From NCBI RefSeq assembly GCF_002910915.1, contig NZ_NEUF01000124.1, positions 1,292-48,611 of the forward strand: a stretch of DNA of 47,320 nt, in the 5' to 3' direction. A program made the position numbers and the translations under genes. The notes under the pieces are model-generated. The model was not told the origin of the DNA. It did not search any database and saw only the letters and a list, made by a program, of their open reading frames with translations. This stretch comes from Streptomyces sp. SM10 (GTDB lineage: Bacteria; Actinomycetota; Actinomycetes; Streptomycetales; Streptomycetaceae). Shown in pieces: positions 14,756 through 24,004 of the stretch. Each line of letters opens with the position of its first letter. Position 1 is the first letter of the stretch.

Positions 14756-17041
14756 TTAGGGGCGTGGGGCTCCGTTCGTCTCGAAGCGGACGACCACCGA
14801 CTTGCTGGCCGGGGTGTTGCTGGTGTCCGCGGTGGCGTCGAGGGGGACGAGGACGTTGGTCTCCGGGTAGTACGCGGCGGCGCAGCCCCGTGCGGTGGGG
14901 TAGTGGACGACGCGGAAGCCGGGGGCGCGGCGTTCGACGCCGTCCTTCCATTCGCTGACGAGGTCGGTGTAGGAGCCGTCGGCGAGGCCGAGGGTGTGGG
15001 CGTCCTCGGGGTTGACCATGACGATGCGGCGGCCTCCCCTGATACCGCGGTAGCGGTCGTCGAGGCCGTAGATCGTGGTGTTGTACTGGTCGTGGGAGCG
15101 CAGGGTCTGGAGCAGCAGCCGGCCCTCGGGGAGCGCGGGGTACTCGACGGGCGCGGCGGTGAAGTTGGCCTTGCCGGTGGTGGTGGGGAAGCGGCGTTCG
15201 TCGCGGGGGGCGTGGGGGAGGGTGAAGCCGCCGGGGCGTGCGACGCGGGTGTTGAAGTCCTCGAAGCCGGGGACGACGCGGGCTATGCGGTCGCGGATCG
15301 TGCCGTAGTCCTTCTCGAACTCCTCCCAGGGGGTGGTGGAGGCGGGTCCGAGGACGGCGCGGGCGAGGCGGGCGACGATGGCGGGTTCGGAGAGCAGGTG
15401 GGGGCTCGCGGGGGTGAGGTTGCCGCGTGAGGAGTGGACCATGCCCATGGAGTCCTCGACGGTGACGAACTGCTTCCCGCCGGCCTGGACGTCCTTGTCG
15501 GTGCGGCCGAGGGTGGGCAGGATCAGGGCGCGGGTGCCGGTGACGGCGTGCGAGCGGTTGAGTTTGGTGGAGACGTGCACGGTGAGGCGGGCGCGGCGCA
15601 TGGCGGCTTCGGTGACTGCGGTGTCGGGGGTGGCGCCGACGAAGTTGCCGCCCATGGCGAAGAAGACCTTGGCGTCGCCGTCGCGGAGTGCCTGGATGGA
15701 CCGTACGACGTCGTAGCCGTGGTGGCGTGGTGACGTGATGCCGAATTCCCGGTCGAGGGCGTCGAGGAAGGCGGGGGCGGGGCGTTCGAAGATGCCCATG
15801 GTGCGGTCGCCCTGGACGTTGGAGTGGCCGCGTACGGGGCAGACGCCGGCGCCGGGCCTGCCGATGTTGCCGCGCAGGAGGAGGAGGTTGACGACTTCGC
15901 GGATGGTCGGCACGGAGTGTTTGTGCTGGGTGAGGCCCATGGCCCAGCAGACGATGGTGCGCTCCGAGGCGAGGATCATGGCGAGCGCCGCCTCGATGGT
16001 GTCGCGGTCGAGGCCGGTGGCGGTGAGGGTCTCGTCCCAGTCGGCGTCGCGGGCGGCCGCGGCGAGTGCTTCGTAGCCGTGGGTGTGCTCGGTGACGAAG
16101 CCGGTGTCGACGGCTCCGTCGGTCTCGATGATCATCTTGTTGAGCAGGCGGAAGAGGGCCTGGTCGCCGCCGATGCGTATCTGGAGGAAGAGGTCGGTGA
16201 GGGCGGCGCCCTTGAGCATGCCGCGGGCCGTCTGGGGGTTCTTGAACCGTTCGAGGCCGGCCTCGGGCAGCGGGTTCACCGAGATGATCTTCGCTCCGGC
16301 GGACTTGGCCTGTTCGAGGGCGGAGAGCATCCGGGGGTGGTTGGTGCCGGGGTTCTGTCCGGCGACGATGATCAGGTCGGCCCCGTGGAGGTCCTCGAGG
16401 CTGACGCTGCCCTTGCCGATGCCGATGGTCTCGGTGAGCGCCGAGCCGGAGGACTCGTGGCACATGTTGGAGCAGTCGGGCAGGTTGTTGGTGCCGAACT
16501 CGCGGGCGAGGAGCTGGAGGAGGAAGGCGGCCTCGTTGCTGGTGCGGCCGGAGGTGTAGAAGAGCGCCTCGTCGGGCGAGGCGAGGGCGGTGAGCTCCTC
16601 GGCGACGATCTCGAAGGCGCGCTCCCAGGTCACGGCCTCGTACCGGTCGGAGCCCTCGGGCAGATACACGGGTTGCGTGATGCGTCCCTGCTGGCCGAGC
16701 CAGTAGCCGCTTCGGGCGGCCAGGTCGGCGACGGGGTGGGCGGCGAAGAAGTCGGGGGTGACGCGGCGCAGGGTCGCCTCCTCGGCGACGGCCTTGGCGC
16801 CGTTCTCGCAGAATTCGGCGGTGTGCCGCTTGTCGCCCTCGGGCCAGGCGCAGCCGGGGCAGTCGAAGCCGTCCTTCTGGTTGACCTTGAGGAGGGTCTG
16901 CGCGGTGCGTCGGACGCCCATCTGCTGCTGTGCGACGCGCAGGGTGTGGGCGACGGCGGGCAGTCCGGCGGCGGCGTGCCGGACCTCGTCGATCTGCGGC
17001 GCGTCCTGGACCGGGTCACCGGTCGGGGGCTTGGTGGCCAT
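14756..17041 (-). CDS. FdhF/YdeP-family molybdopterin oxidoreductase
   Basis: A 761-residue protein from ATG 17041 with AAGGGGAG upstream. The sequence follows the YdeP branch of the molybdopterin (formate dehydrogenase-like) superfamily: an N-terminal DGFDCPGCAWPEGDKRH block with Cys61, Cys64 and Cys78; FYTSGRTSNEAAFLLQLLAR; CSNMCHESSGSAL; IIVAGQNPGTNHPRML; WAMGLTQHKHSV; GRPGAGVCPVRGHSNVQGDR; and a C-terminal cofactor domain (RSHDQYNTTIYGLDDRYRG). No Tat signal is seen, so it is cytoplasmic. E. coli YdeP is linked to acid resistance but its reaction is not established, and I assign none here. It is divergent from polA across a 237-bp region. Confidence 0.9.
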   Translation of the reverse strand: MATKPPTGDPVQDAPQIDEVRHAAAGLPAVAHTLRVAQQQMGVRRTAQTLLKVNQKDGFDCPGCAWPEGDKRHTAEFCENGAKAVAEEATLRRVTPDFFAAHPVADLAARSGYWLGQQGRITQPVYLPEGSDRYEAVTWERAFEIVAEELTALASPDEALFYTSGRTSNEAAFLLQLLAREFGTNNLPDCSNMCHESSGSALTETIGIGKGSVSLEDLHGADLIIVAGQNPGTNHPRMLSALEQAKSAGAKIISVNPLPEAGLERFKNPQTARGMLKGAALTDLFLQIRIGGDQALFRLLNKMIIETDGAVDTGFVTEHTHGYEALAAAARDADWDETLTATGLDRDTIEAALAMILASERTIVCWAMGLTQHKHSVPTIREVVNLLLLRGNIGRPGAGVCPVRGHSNVQGDRTMGIFERPAPAFLDALDREFGITSPRHHGYDVVRSIQALRDGDAKVFFAMGGNFVGATPDTAVTEAAMRRARLTVHVSTKLNRSHAVTGTRALILPTLGRTDKDVQAGGKQFVTVEDSMGMVHSSRGNLTPASPHLLSEPAIVARLARAVLGPASTTPWEEFEKDYGTIRDRIARVVPGFEDFNTRVARPGGFTLPHAPRDERRFPTTTGKANFTAAPVEYPALPEGRLLLQTLRSHDQYNTTIYGLDDRYRGIRGGRRIVMVNPEDAHTLGLADGSYTDLVSEWKDGVERRAPGFRVVHYPTARGCAAAYYPETNVLVPLDATADTSNTPASKSVVVRFETNGAPRP

Positions 17042-17124
17042 GATGCTCCCCTTCGAGCCTTCGGGCGCCCGGGCGCGGGCGGGCGTCGCGTCCGTGTGCG
17101 CGGTGGCGTCCTGTCGCGTCTGCT

Positions 17125-17139
17125 GACAGCTTCGCTGTC
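17125..17139. promoter_or_regulatory. 15-bp palindrome in the YdeP-like gene/polA divergent region
   Basis: GACAGC-TTC-GCTGTC is a perfect 6+3+6 inverted repeat 84 bp upstream of the oxidoreductase start, in the 237-bp divergent intergenic region. It could be an operator for that gene. I see no other features between 17042 and 17278. Confidence 0.35.
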
Positions 17140-17278
17140 TTTCGATCCTGTCATGCACGGGTGCCGGCGTGCCCCGCGGGAAGCGGGGAGGGCCGGGGCC
17201 GGTCGCGTGGGCGTGGTGGTGGGGGATCGGGGTGGTGGCCGGTCGGGATTGTCAGTGGTCCGTGGCAGGATCGGGGGC

Positions 17279-19990
17279 GTGGCTGAGACGGCATCGAAGA
17301 ACACGGCAGACAACCGACCGCGCCTGCTCCTCATGGACGGGCACTCCCTGGCGTACCGGGCGTTCTTCGCTCTGCCCGCGGAGAACTTCACGACGGCGAC
17401 GGGGCAGCCGACGAATGCCGTGTACGGCTTCATGTCGATGCTGGCGAACACGCTGCGCGACGAGGCGCCCACGCATTTCGCGGTGGCGTTCGACGTGTCC
17501 CGCAAGACGTGGCGCGCGCAGGAGTTCCCCGAGTACAAGGCGAACCGTTCCAAGACCCCCGACGAGTTCAAGGGACAGGTCGAGCTGATCGGCGAGCTGC
17601 TGGACGCGATGCACGCGGACCGGTTCGCGGTGGACGGTTTCGAGGCGGACGACGTCATCGCGACGCTGGCCACGCAGGCCGAGGCGGCGGGCTTCGAGGT
17701 CCTGATCGTCACCGGTGACCGGGATTCGTTCCAGCTGATCACGGAGAACGTGACGGTGCTCTACCCGACGAAGGGCGTCTCGGAGCTGACGCGCTTCACC
17801 CCGGAGAAGGTCGAGGAGAAGTACGGGCTCACCCCGGCCCAGTACCCGGACTTCGCGGCGCTGCGGGGTGACCCGTCGGACAACCTCCCGGGCATCCCCG
17901 GTGTGGGGGAGAAGACGGCGGCGAAGTGGATCAACCAATTCGGTTCGTTCGCCGAGCTGGTCGAGCGGGCCGACGAGGTCAAGGGCAAGGCCGGCCAGAA
18001 TTTCCGGGACCACCTGGACGCGGTGAAGATGAACCGTGTGCTGACCGAGATGGTCCGGGACGTCGAGCTGCCCAAGGGGCCGGCCGGGCTGGAGCGCGCG
18101 CCGTACGACCGCACGGCGGTCACCGGTGTGCTGGACATCCTGGAGATCCGTAACCCGAGCCTGCGCGAGCGGCTGCTCGCCGTCGACCCGGGTGCGGAGG
18201 AGGCCGGCCCGCCGGAGCCCTTGGCCGGGATCGAGCTGGACGGCGCGGTGCTGGGTTCGGGCGAGGTCGCACCGTGGCTGGAGGCCCATGGCGGGCAGCC
18301 CCTCGGCGTGATGACCGTCGACACCTGGTCGCTGGGGACCGGCACGGTCACCGAGGTCGCGCTCGCCGCCGCCGACGGGGCCGCCGCCTGGCTGGACCCG
18401 GCCGAGCTCGACGAGGCCGACGAGCAGGCACTGGCCTCCTGGTTCGCGGACCCCGCCCGGCCGAAGGTCCTCCACAACGCCAAGAACGCCCTGCGGGTCT
18501 TCCCCGAGCAGGGGTGGCGGCTGGAGGGCATCGCGATGGACACGGCGCTCGCCGCCTATCTGGTCAAGCCCGGCCGGCGTTCCTTCGCGCTGGACGCGCT
18601 GGCCGTGGAGTACCTCGGCCGTGAGCTGGCCCCCGCCCCCGCGTCCGACGGGCAGCTGGCCTTCGGCGCGGACGACCGCGCGGAGGCCGACGCGCTGATG
18701 GCGCAGGCCCGTGCGGTGCTGGACCTGGGGGACGCGTTCACGACGCGCCTGAAGGAGGTCGGCGCCACCGGGCTGCTCCACGACATGGAGCTGCCCACCT
18801 CGATCATGCTGGCCCGGCTGGAGCGGCACGGCATCGCCGCCGACCGCGCGCATCTGGAGGGCATGGAGCAGCAGTTCGCCGGCGCGGTACAGCAGGCGGT
18901 CAAGGAGGCGCACGCCTCGGTGGGCCGTGAGTTCAACCTCGGCTCGCCCAAGCAGCTCCAGGAAGTGCTCTTCGGCGAGCTGGCCCTGCCGAAGACGAAG
19001 AAGACGAAGACGGGATACACCACCGACGCGGACGCGCTGGCGTGGCTGGCCGCGCAGACCGAGCACGAGCTGCCGGTCATCATGCTGCGCCACCGGGAGC
19101 AGGCGAAGCTGCGGGTCACGGTCGAGGGCCTGATCAAGACGATCGCCGCGGACGGCCGTATCCACACCACGTTCAACCAGACGGTCGCGGCGACGGGACG
19201 GCTCTCCTCGACCGATCCCAACCTGCAGAACATCCCCGTCCGCACGGACGAGGGGCGGGCCATCCGCCGGGGCTTCGTCGTGGGCGAGGGCTTCGAGACG
19301 CTGATGACGGCCGACTACAGCCAGATCGAGCTGCGGGTGATGGCCCACCTCTCCGAGGACGCCGGTCTGATCGAGGCGTTCAGCTCCGGGGAGGACCTGC
19401 ACACGACGGTCGCCTCGCAGGTGTTCGGCGTCGAGAAGACGGCCGTCGACGCGGAGATGCGCCGCAAGATCAAGGCCATGTCGTACGGACTGGCCTACGG
19501 GCTCTCCGCGTTCGGCCTCTCCCAGCAGCTGAACATCGACGCCGGTGAGGCGCGCGGGCTGATGGACACCTACTTCCTGCGGTTCGGCGGGGTGCGCGAC
19601 TACCTGCAGCGTGTCGTGGAGGAGGCCAGGTCCACCGGGTACACCGAGACGATCCTCGGCCGTCGCCGCTACCTCCCGGACCTGAACAGCGACAACCGCC
19701 AGCGCCGCGAGGCCGCCGAGCGGATGGCGCTCAACGCGCCGATCCAGGGGACGGCCGCCGACATCGTGAAGGTCGCGATGCTGCACGTGGACCGGGCACT
19801 GACGGAGGCGGAGCTGACGTCACGGATGCTGCTCCAGGTCCACGACGAAATCGTCCTGGAGATCGCGAAGGGCGAGCGGCAGCAGGTCGAGGAGATCCTG
19901 CGCCGGGAGATGTCGACGGCCGTCGAGCTCCGCGCGCCCCTGGACGTCTCGGTCGGCGTCGGCAAGGACTGGGAGACGGCCGCGCACTAG
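17279..19990 (+). CDS. polA: DNA polymerase I
   Basis: A 903-residue protein starting at GTG 17279 (VAETASKNTADN), matching the N-terminus known for Streptomyces PolA; the much longer open frame upstream is antisense to the oxidoreductase gene. Residues about 17-290 are the 5'-3' exonuclease (LLMDGHSLAYRAFFALPAEN, VDGFEADDVIATLA, IVTGDRDSFQLI, and LRGDPSDNLPGIPGVGEKTA). Residues about 310-490 are a 3'-5' exonuclease-like domain lacking the DEDD catalytic pattern, as in other actinobacteria. The polymerase domain has motif A TADYSQIELR (Asp679), the O-helix KAMSYGLAYG with Tyr736, and motif C VHDEI (His855, Asp856). Role: Okazaki-fragment maturation and repair synthesis. A terminator follows. 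Confidence 0.97.
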   Translation: MAETASKNTADNRPRLLLMDGHSLAYRAFFALPAENFTTATGQPTNAVYGFMSMLANTLRDEAPTHFAVAFDVSRKTWRAQEFPEYKANRSKTPDEFKGQVELIGELLDAMHADRFAVDGFEADDVIATLATQAEAAGFEVLIVTGDRDSFQLITENVTVLYPTKGVSELTRFTPEKVEEKYGLTPAQYPDFAALRGDPSDNLPGIPGVGEKTAAKWINQFGSFAELVERADEVKGKAGQNFRDHLDAVKMNRVLTEMVRDVELPKGPAGLERAPYDRTAVTGVLDILEIRNPSLRERLLAVDPGAEEAGPPEPLAGIELDGAVLGSGEVAPWLEAHGGQPLGVMTVDTWSLGTGTVTEVALAAADGAAAWLDPAELDEADEQALASWFADPARPKVLHNAKNALRVFPEQGWRLEGIAMDTALAAYLVKPGRRSFALDALAVEYLGRELAPAPASDGQLAFGADDRAEADALMAQARAVLDLGDAFTTRLKEVGATGLLHDMELPTSIMLARLERHGIAADRAHLEGMEQQFAGAVQQAVKEAHASVGREFNLGSPKQLQEVLFGELALPKTKKTKTGYTTDADALAWLAAQTEHELPVIMLRHREQAKLRVTVEGLIKTIAADGRIHTTFNQTVAATGRLSSTDPNLQNIPVRTDEGRAIRRGFVVGEGFETLMTADYSQIELRVMAHLSEDAGLIEAFSSGEDLHTTVASQVFGVEKTAVDAEMRRKIKAMSYGLAYGLSAFGLSQQLNIDAGEARGLMDTYFLRFGGVRDYLQRVVEEARSTGYTETILGRRRYLPDLNSDNRQRREAAERMALNAPIQGTAADIVKVAMLHVDRALTEAELTSRMLLQVHDEIVLEIAKGERQQVEEILRREMSTAVELRAPLDVSVGVGKDWETAAH

Positions 19991-19996
19991 AAGGGG

Positions 19997-20028
19997 CGTC
20001 GGGCCGTCGCGCTTGCGGCGGCCCGACG
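19997..20028 (+). terminator. polA terminator
   Basis: A 14-bp stem (19997-20010 with 20015-20028, one T-G pair) with a GCTT loop begins 6 bp after the polA stop. It also lies downstream of the convergent DUF4184 gene and may serve both. Confidence 0.8.
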
Positions 20029-20095
20029 GCGGCGCCGATCAGGGCGACAGGGACCGCGACGGCCGGTGCCGGGCGGACGCCCAGGGCCGCGTGCG

Positions 20096-20968
20096 TCACT
20101 GAGCCGGGTGCCCGGCGCGGGTCTCCGCGGTGTCCGCCCGGGGCGTGGCCGGCGGCCGCGGACCGGACGGTTTCCGCAGCAGGCGCATCCACACCCCGTA
20201 CAGCACCAGGCCCGCCGCCAGGCCTGCCCCCGCGCCGAAGCACGCGGTCGGAATGATGTCGAGGGGCGTGTCGATGTGCCCGAAGTAGGCGTACCAGCGG
20301 GCGCACCGGTGGGCGGTGCCCAGCAGGAGACAGAGCGCCAGGAGCGCACCCGCCCACCGGCGTTCGGTCCGGCCCAGCAACGGCACGGACACCGGCACCG
20401 GGACCGGCCCGGTGCGCCGCAGACCCGTGTACGTGAACCAGGCCAGGACCACCAGCGCCACGGCCGAACTGCCGTACTGGACGAGCTGGAAGACGGGGTG
20501 GCCGCCGACGCTCCGGCCGAGGACCGGGATCAGCTCCGTGCCCCACCGGTCGTGGTGGGTGAAGGCGTCCCACACGACGTGGGTGCCCGAGCCGATGACC
20601 GCCGACAGGAGGAACCACGCCGCCTCGGGGAGGACAGGCCGGCCGGGCTCCCGCCGCCGCCCCCGGACGAACGCGTGGACCTGGCCCTGCACCGTCCGGG
20701 GCAGCAGGGCGACGAGCGGTTCGCGCAGCAGCAGCCAGAGGGCCACCACCGCACCGGTGATGAGGACGTCCACGGTGAACACCCCCCACACGGCGTGGGT
20801 CACCTCCCCGAACTCCATCGCCCCGGGGACGACCGTGTCGGCGTAGTAGGTCACGTCGGGGGCGAACGACCCGGCGACGAGAGCGGAGGCGACCAGAGGG
20901 CCACGACCCGTACCGGACCTGCGGATTCCGGGGAGCACGGCGGCGGCGTGGCTCAGCGTGAACGGCAT
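20096..20968 (-). CDS. DUF4184-family integral membrane protein
   Basis: A 290-residue protein from ATG 20968. The N-terminal MPFTLSHAAAVLP and the later GSFAPDVTYY, SAVIGSGTHVVWDAFTH and HIDTPLDIIP motifs are those of DUF4184, a family with His/Asp residues reminiscent of membrane-bound metal-dependent hydrolases (YdjM-like). Six or so hydrophobic helices are visible (for example VWGVFTVDVLITGAVVALWL and WAGALLALCLLLGTA). The C-terminal tail is Pro/Arg-rich and cytoplasmic-looking. No biochemical function is known. It is transcribed toward polA. Confidence 0.8.
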   Translation of the reverse strand: MPFTLSHAAAVLPGIRRSGTGRGPLVASALVAGSFAPDVTYYADTVVPGAMEFGEVTHAVWGVFTVDVLITGAVVALWLLLREPLVALLPRTVQGQVHAFVRGRRREPGRPVLPEAAWFLLSAVIGSGTHVVWDAFTHHDRWGTELIPVLGRSVGGHPVFQLVQYGSSAVALVVLAWFTYTGLRRTGPVPVPVSVPLLGRTERRWAGALLALCLLLGTAHRCARWYAYFGHIDTPLDIIPTACFGAGAGLAAGLVLYGVWMRLLRKPSGPRPPATPRADTAETRAGHPAQ

Positions 20969-21010
20969 GGCGCCAGTATGCGTGAGCCCACGTCACCGCC
21001 CCGCGGCACC

Positions 21011-21040
21011 TTGACGACTTCACGGACGTGAAGCTGAGAA
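21011..21040 (+). promoter_or_regulatory. Candidate promoter/operator of the lytic transglycosylase gene
   Basis: TTGACG (21011-21016) is a reasonable -35 element, and a perfect palindrome CTTCACG-GA-CGTGAAG (21018-21033) fills the spacer in front of a weak -10 (TGAGAA at 21035-21040). This is a classic repressor position. The leader to the ATG at 21153 would be about 105 nt. The -10 is poor, so the promoter call is tentative; the palindrome itself is clear. Confidence 0.4.
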
Positions 21041-21152
21041 ATCCGTAAGAACCGGTCAGGGGGCGGTGTTCGGGCGCGAGGAGTTGTCATAGGGTCGCCT
21101 GAGCCTCGCGCTGGGGAGCGCGGGCGCCGTCGACGGGGAGGGACCGACACGT

Positions 21153-22856
21153 ATGGCAGCGCAATTCGGCCGGAGACTGCGCAGGGGGGCCACCACCACG
21201 GCGGTGGCGGCCGCTGCCGTGGCGGCACTCTCCGCCTCTCAGGCGCCCGCCGCACCGCACCCCGACGCAGCGGGCGACCGCGCGTCGGCCGGTGCGACAC
21301 CACCCGGTGACGCGGCCACGGGCAACTCGCCCTACCACACGGACCTTCCGCCGCTCACCACACCCGACGCGCCCGGTGCGTCCGTGAACCTGCCCGTGAC
21401 CGGCAGTGCCGAAGCGGGCATACCCGCCTCCGTCCTGGCCGCGTACAAGAAGGCCCAGCAGGAGCTCGCGAGCACCGACGCCGCGTGCCGTCTGCCGTGG
21501 CAGCTCCTCGCCGCGATCGGCAAGGTCGAGTCCGGCCAGGCCCGCGGCGGCAAGGTCGACGCGGACGGCACCACCCTCTCCCCGATCCTCGGCCCGGCCC
21601 TCAACGGCCAGGGCTTCGCCCTGATCAAGGACACCGACGGCGGGGCGTACGACGGCGACGCGACCCATGACCGTGCGGTCGGTCCGATGCAGTTCATCCC
21701 GTCCACCTGGGCGACCTGGGGCCAGGACGGCAACGGCGACGGACGCAAGGACCCCAACAACATCTACGACGCGGCGCTGGCCGCCGGCCGCTACCTCTGC
21801 GCCGGCGCCCGCGACCTGTCGCTCGCCACGGACCTCGACCGGGCGGTGCTGAGCTACAACCACTCGACGGAGTACCTGCGCACGGTGCGCTCCTGGTTCG
21901 ACTACTACAAGCGCGGCAGCCACGAGGTCCCCGACGGCACGGGAGTTCTCCCGGCGGACACCGGCTCGGACACCGGCGCGGCCTCCCCGTCGCCCACCCC
22001 GAGCACCGGCCCGACGACACCCGGCACGAGCCCGTCGCCCACCCCGGACCCGACACCGCCGCCCACGACTCCGCCCACCACGCCCCCGACAACGCCTCCG
22101 ACCACGCCGCCCACCGCGCCTCCGACAACGCCTCCGACCACGCCTCCGACCACTCCGCCCACGCCCCCCGCGACGCTCGGGAGCCTGGAGAACGCGGGCA
22201 CCGGCACCCTCACCGCCACGGCCGGCGAGGCGTTCGCCGAGCGCGTCAAGGTCCGGGCGATGAGCACGCTGGGAGCCCCGCTCGCCAAGGCTTCGGTCAC
22301 CTTCGCCGTCGTCGGCGACACCGACACCCGCTTCGCGGGCGGGAAGAGCACCGTGACCGTGACCACGGGGGCCGACGGCACCGTCACCGCCCCCGTCCTG
22401 ACGGCCGGTGAGAAGGCGGGCTCCTTCAGGGTGACTGCCGCGGCCGGCACCACCAAGCCGCGCACCCTCACCTACACCGCGAGCGTCACCGCACGGGTCG
22501 CGGACACCATCGCCCGCACCGGCGACAAGGCTCTGACGGCCGCCCCCGGCACCGAGTTCGCCGACCGGGTCGAGGTCAGGGCGACGTACAAGGGCACAGG
22601 GGTGGCGGACACCGCCGTCACCGCCACGATGATCACCGATGCGGAGACGCCCGCCGAGAACGACAAGGGCCCGTACTTCAAGGGCGACGACGGCAACGCA
22701 GTCCGCACCCTGGACCTGACGACCGGAGCCGACGGGGTCCTCGCACTTCCGAAGATCTACGCCGACGACACGGCGGGCACCTACACGCTGCGGCTCACCA
22801 CCGCGAGCGGCGCCACGCTGACCGTCGAGCTGAAGGTCGAGGCACCCGAGGCCTGA
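21153..22856 (+). CDS. Secreted lytic transglycosylase with Pro/Thr linker and Ig-like repeats
   Basis: A 567-residue protein from ATG 21153 with a GGGAGGG ribosome site. An N-terminal signal peptide (RRLRRGATTTAVAAAAVAAL) is followed by a lytic murein transglycosylase domain, residues about 90-250: LPWQLLAAIGKVESG with the likely catalytic Glu, DRAVGPMQFIPSTWATWG, and AVLSYNHSTEYLRTV. These cleave peptidoglycan non-hydrolytically to anhydro-muropeptides. Residues about 270-345 are a Pro/Thr linker of PPTT repeats, then two related beta-sandwich modules (each starting with a LTAT/LTAAPG pattern and an F-A-[ED]-R-V motif, ending in a GADGT or GADGV strand), probably wall-binding or spacer domains. 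It acts outside the membrane in wall remodelling. Confidence 0.88.
   Translation: MAAQFGRRLRRGATTTAVAAAAVAALSASQAPAAPHPDAAGDRASAGATPPGDAATGNSPYHTDLPPLTTPDAPGASVNLPVTGSAEAGIPASVLAAYKKAQQELASTDAACRLPWQLLAAIGKVESGQARGGKVDADGTTLSPILGPALNGQGFALIKDTDGGAYDGDATHDRAVGPMQFIPSTWATWGQDGNGDGRKDPNNIYDAALAAGRYLCAGARDLSLATDLDRAVLSYNHSTEYLRTVRSWFDYYKRGSHEVPDGTGVLPADTGSDTGAASPSPTPSTGPTTPGTSPSPTPDPTPPPTTPPTTPPTTPPTTPPTAPPTTPPTTPPTTPPTPPATLGSLENAGTGTLTATAGEAFAERVKVRAMSTLGAPLAKASVTFAVVGDTDTRFAGGKSTVTVTTGADGTVTAPVLTAGEKAGSFRVTAAAGTTKPRTLTYTASVTARVADTIARTGDKALTAAPGTEFADRVEVRATYKGTGVADTAVTATMITDAETPAENDKGPYFKGDDGNAVRTLDLTTGADGVLALPKIYADDTAGTYTLRLTTASGATLTVELKVEAPEA
22046..22166 (+). repeat. PPTT-coding tandem repeat within the transglycosylase linker
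   Basis: An imperfect 12-nt coding repeat (units such as CCTCCGACCACG or CCGCCCACCACG, encoding P-P-T-T) runs for about ten units. The variable synonymous positions show it is an old, selected linker rather than a recent slippage product. Confidence 0.7.
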
Positions 22857-22875
22857 GCCGTACGGGACGGGCGAC

Positions 22876-22909
22876 GAGGGGGCGCCCGGCACAGGCCGGG
22901 CACCCCCTC
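22876..22909 (+). terminator. Terminator after the lytic transglycosylase gene
   Basis: A 15-bp stem (22876-22890 with 22895-22909, one C-A mismatch) with an ACAG loop begins 19 bp after the stop codon. It also ends the convergent protease operon. Confidence 0.82.
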
Positions 22910-23009
22910 CTCCGTGGCCCTGGACTCCGACGGGATCGGCGTCCTCGCCGCCCACGCCATCCCACGCGGAGTGCCTCGCCGGTGACCACGTATCGGTTCT
23001 GAGGCTCCG

Positions 23010-23987
23010 TCAGCCCGGCCGCACACGTCGGGCGGGTTCGATGACCCCGTCGACGGCGGGGGCGTCGGTCCCGCTCGGCAGCGTGGTCAGCTTCAGATCG
23101 TCGAACACGGCCCGGATGTGATGACCGACGCCGTCCTGCCCTGACCCGCCCCAGTGCAGTCCCACGACCTGCCGTTTCTCGGCCGGGAGGGGTGCACTGC
23201 CGGGTGCGAGCAGGTACAGCGCGCCCGAGTCCCCACCCAGCGAGAAGTCACCGCCCTCGGCCTCGATCCACAGATCCGAGTGCGAGCCGCGGTAATCCGA
23301 GTCGAAGTCGATCAGGTCGACGGTGCCGAAGGTGAGTCCCGTCGCACGTCCCGTCTTCTGGACGCGCATGTCCAAGGTCGCCTCGACGATCTCGAAAACC
23401 GCAGGCCCTCCCTGAAGGACGGACGCACGGACGATCGACGCATCAGCAGGCTCGGCTATCGCGGCGTCCAGTGATCCTGTGCGCAGGACGGAGGCGATGC
23501 GGTCGTCCGGTGGAATTCCGCCGTCGTCACTCGAAGGCTGAATGATGCTCACCCCGGGGCGTGAGCCGAATACATGGGCGTTGGACAGCGCGACGACCTG
23601 CCAGGTCACGGTGTCCCATACCCATCCCCCCAGCGTGCCCGATCCGACGTGCGTTCCCACAGTTCCGACGCTCACCCCACCGGGAACCGGGCGGACCCTG
23701 TCCGTCTCCGGAACGGGTTTCGTGTGCTGCTGCACGTCTATGCGCACCGAGACATCTCGCCCGCTCCTCTCGCTGAAACACAACTCCTCGGGAAGCAATC
23801 GAGCGGGAGGAACGCTGCTCTCCGGCCGTTTCTCACGGAGATGCACGACGACGGCGTACTCGTCCGTCTTGTCTCCGGCCCGCCGACGTCGGCCCACCCC
23901 CACACCCTCCACGTCGGGGTGGGCCAGCAGTCGGGGACCGAAACGCGCCTTCGCCTCCCGGGCGATGCGCAGGTCGTCGTTCTCCAT
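23010..23987 (-). CDS. Trypsin-like serine protease, cytoplasmic (Nal1-like)
   Basis: A 325-residue protein from ATG 23987 (MENDDLRIAREAKARFG). A trypsin-like triad is visible: His138 in ALSNAHVFG, Asp174 in GSLDAAIAEP and Ser254 in SLGGDSGALYLL. The first 100 residues form a small domain (HPDVEGVGVGRRRRAGDKTD, then YAVVVHLREKRP) often seen in front of this protease type in bacteria. There is no signal peptide, so it should act in the cytoplasm, unlike digestive trypsins. It follows a 116-residue gene by 17 bp and is probably co-transcribed. Physiological substrate unknown; processing of the small neighbours is a possibility, not shown by the sequence. Confidence 0.83.
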   Translation of the reverse strand: MENDDLRIAREAKARFGPRLLAHPDVEGVGVGRRRRAGDKTDEYAVVVHLREKRPESSVPPARLLPEELCFSERSGRDVSVRIDVQQHTKPVPETDRVRPVPGGVSVGTVGTHVGSGTLGGWVWDTVTWQVVALSNAHVFGSRPGVSIIQPSSDDGGIPPDDRIASVLRTGSLDAAIAEPADASIVRASVLQGGPAVFEIVEATLDMRVQKTGRATGLTFGTVDLIDFDSDYRGSHSDLWIEAEGGDFSLGGDSGALYLLAPGSAPLPAEKRQVVGLHWGGSGQDGVGHHIRAVFDDLKLTTLPSGTDAPAVDGVIEPARRVRPG

Positions 23988-24004
23988 GCCGTCTGCCTCA
24001 CGGG

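Noticed and set aside
17252..19786. Long open frame (844 codons) on the reverse strand of polA
   Set aside because: Antisense shadow caused by GC-rich wobble positions; Arg/Leu/Gly-rich translation without domains, while the forward strand is an unmistakable PolA.
20969..21152. c-di-AMP (ydaO) riboswitch in front of the lytic transglycosylase
   Set aside because: Such switches control wall hydrolases in actinobacteria, but I could not recognise the conserved ydaO core in this 184-bp leader.
22046..22166. Short regularly repeated units suggesting a CRISPR array
   Set aside because: Units are in frame, encode a Pro/Thr linker and have no unique spacers.
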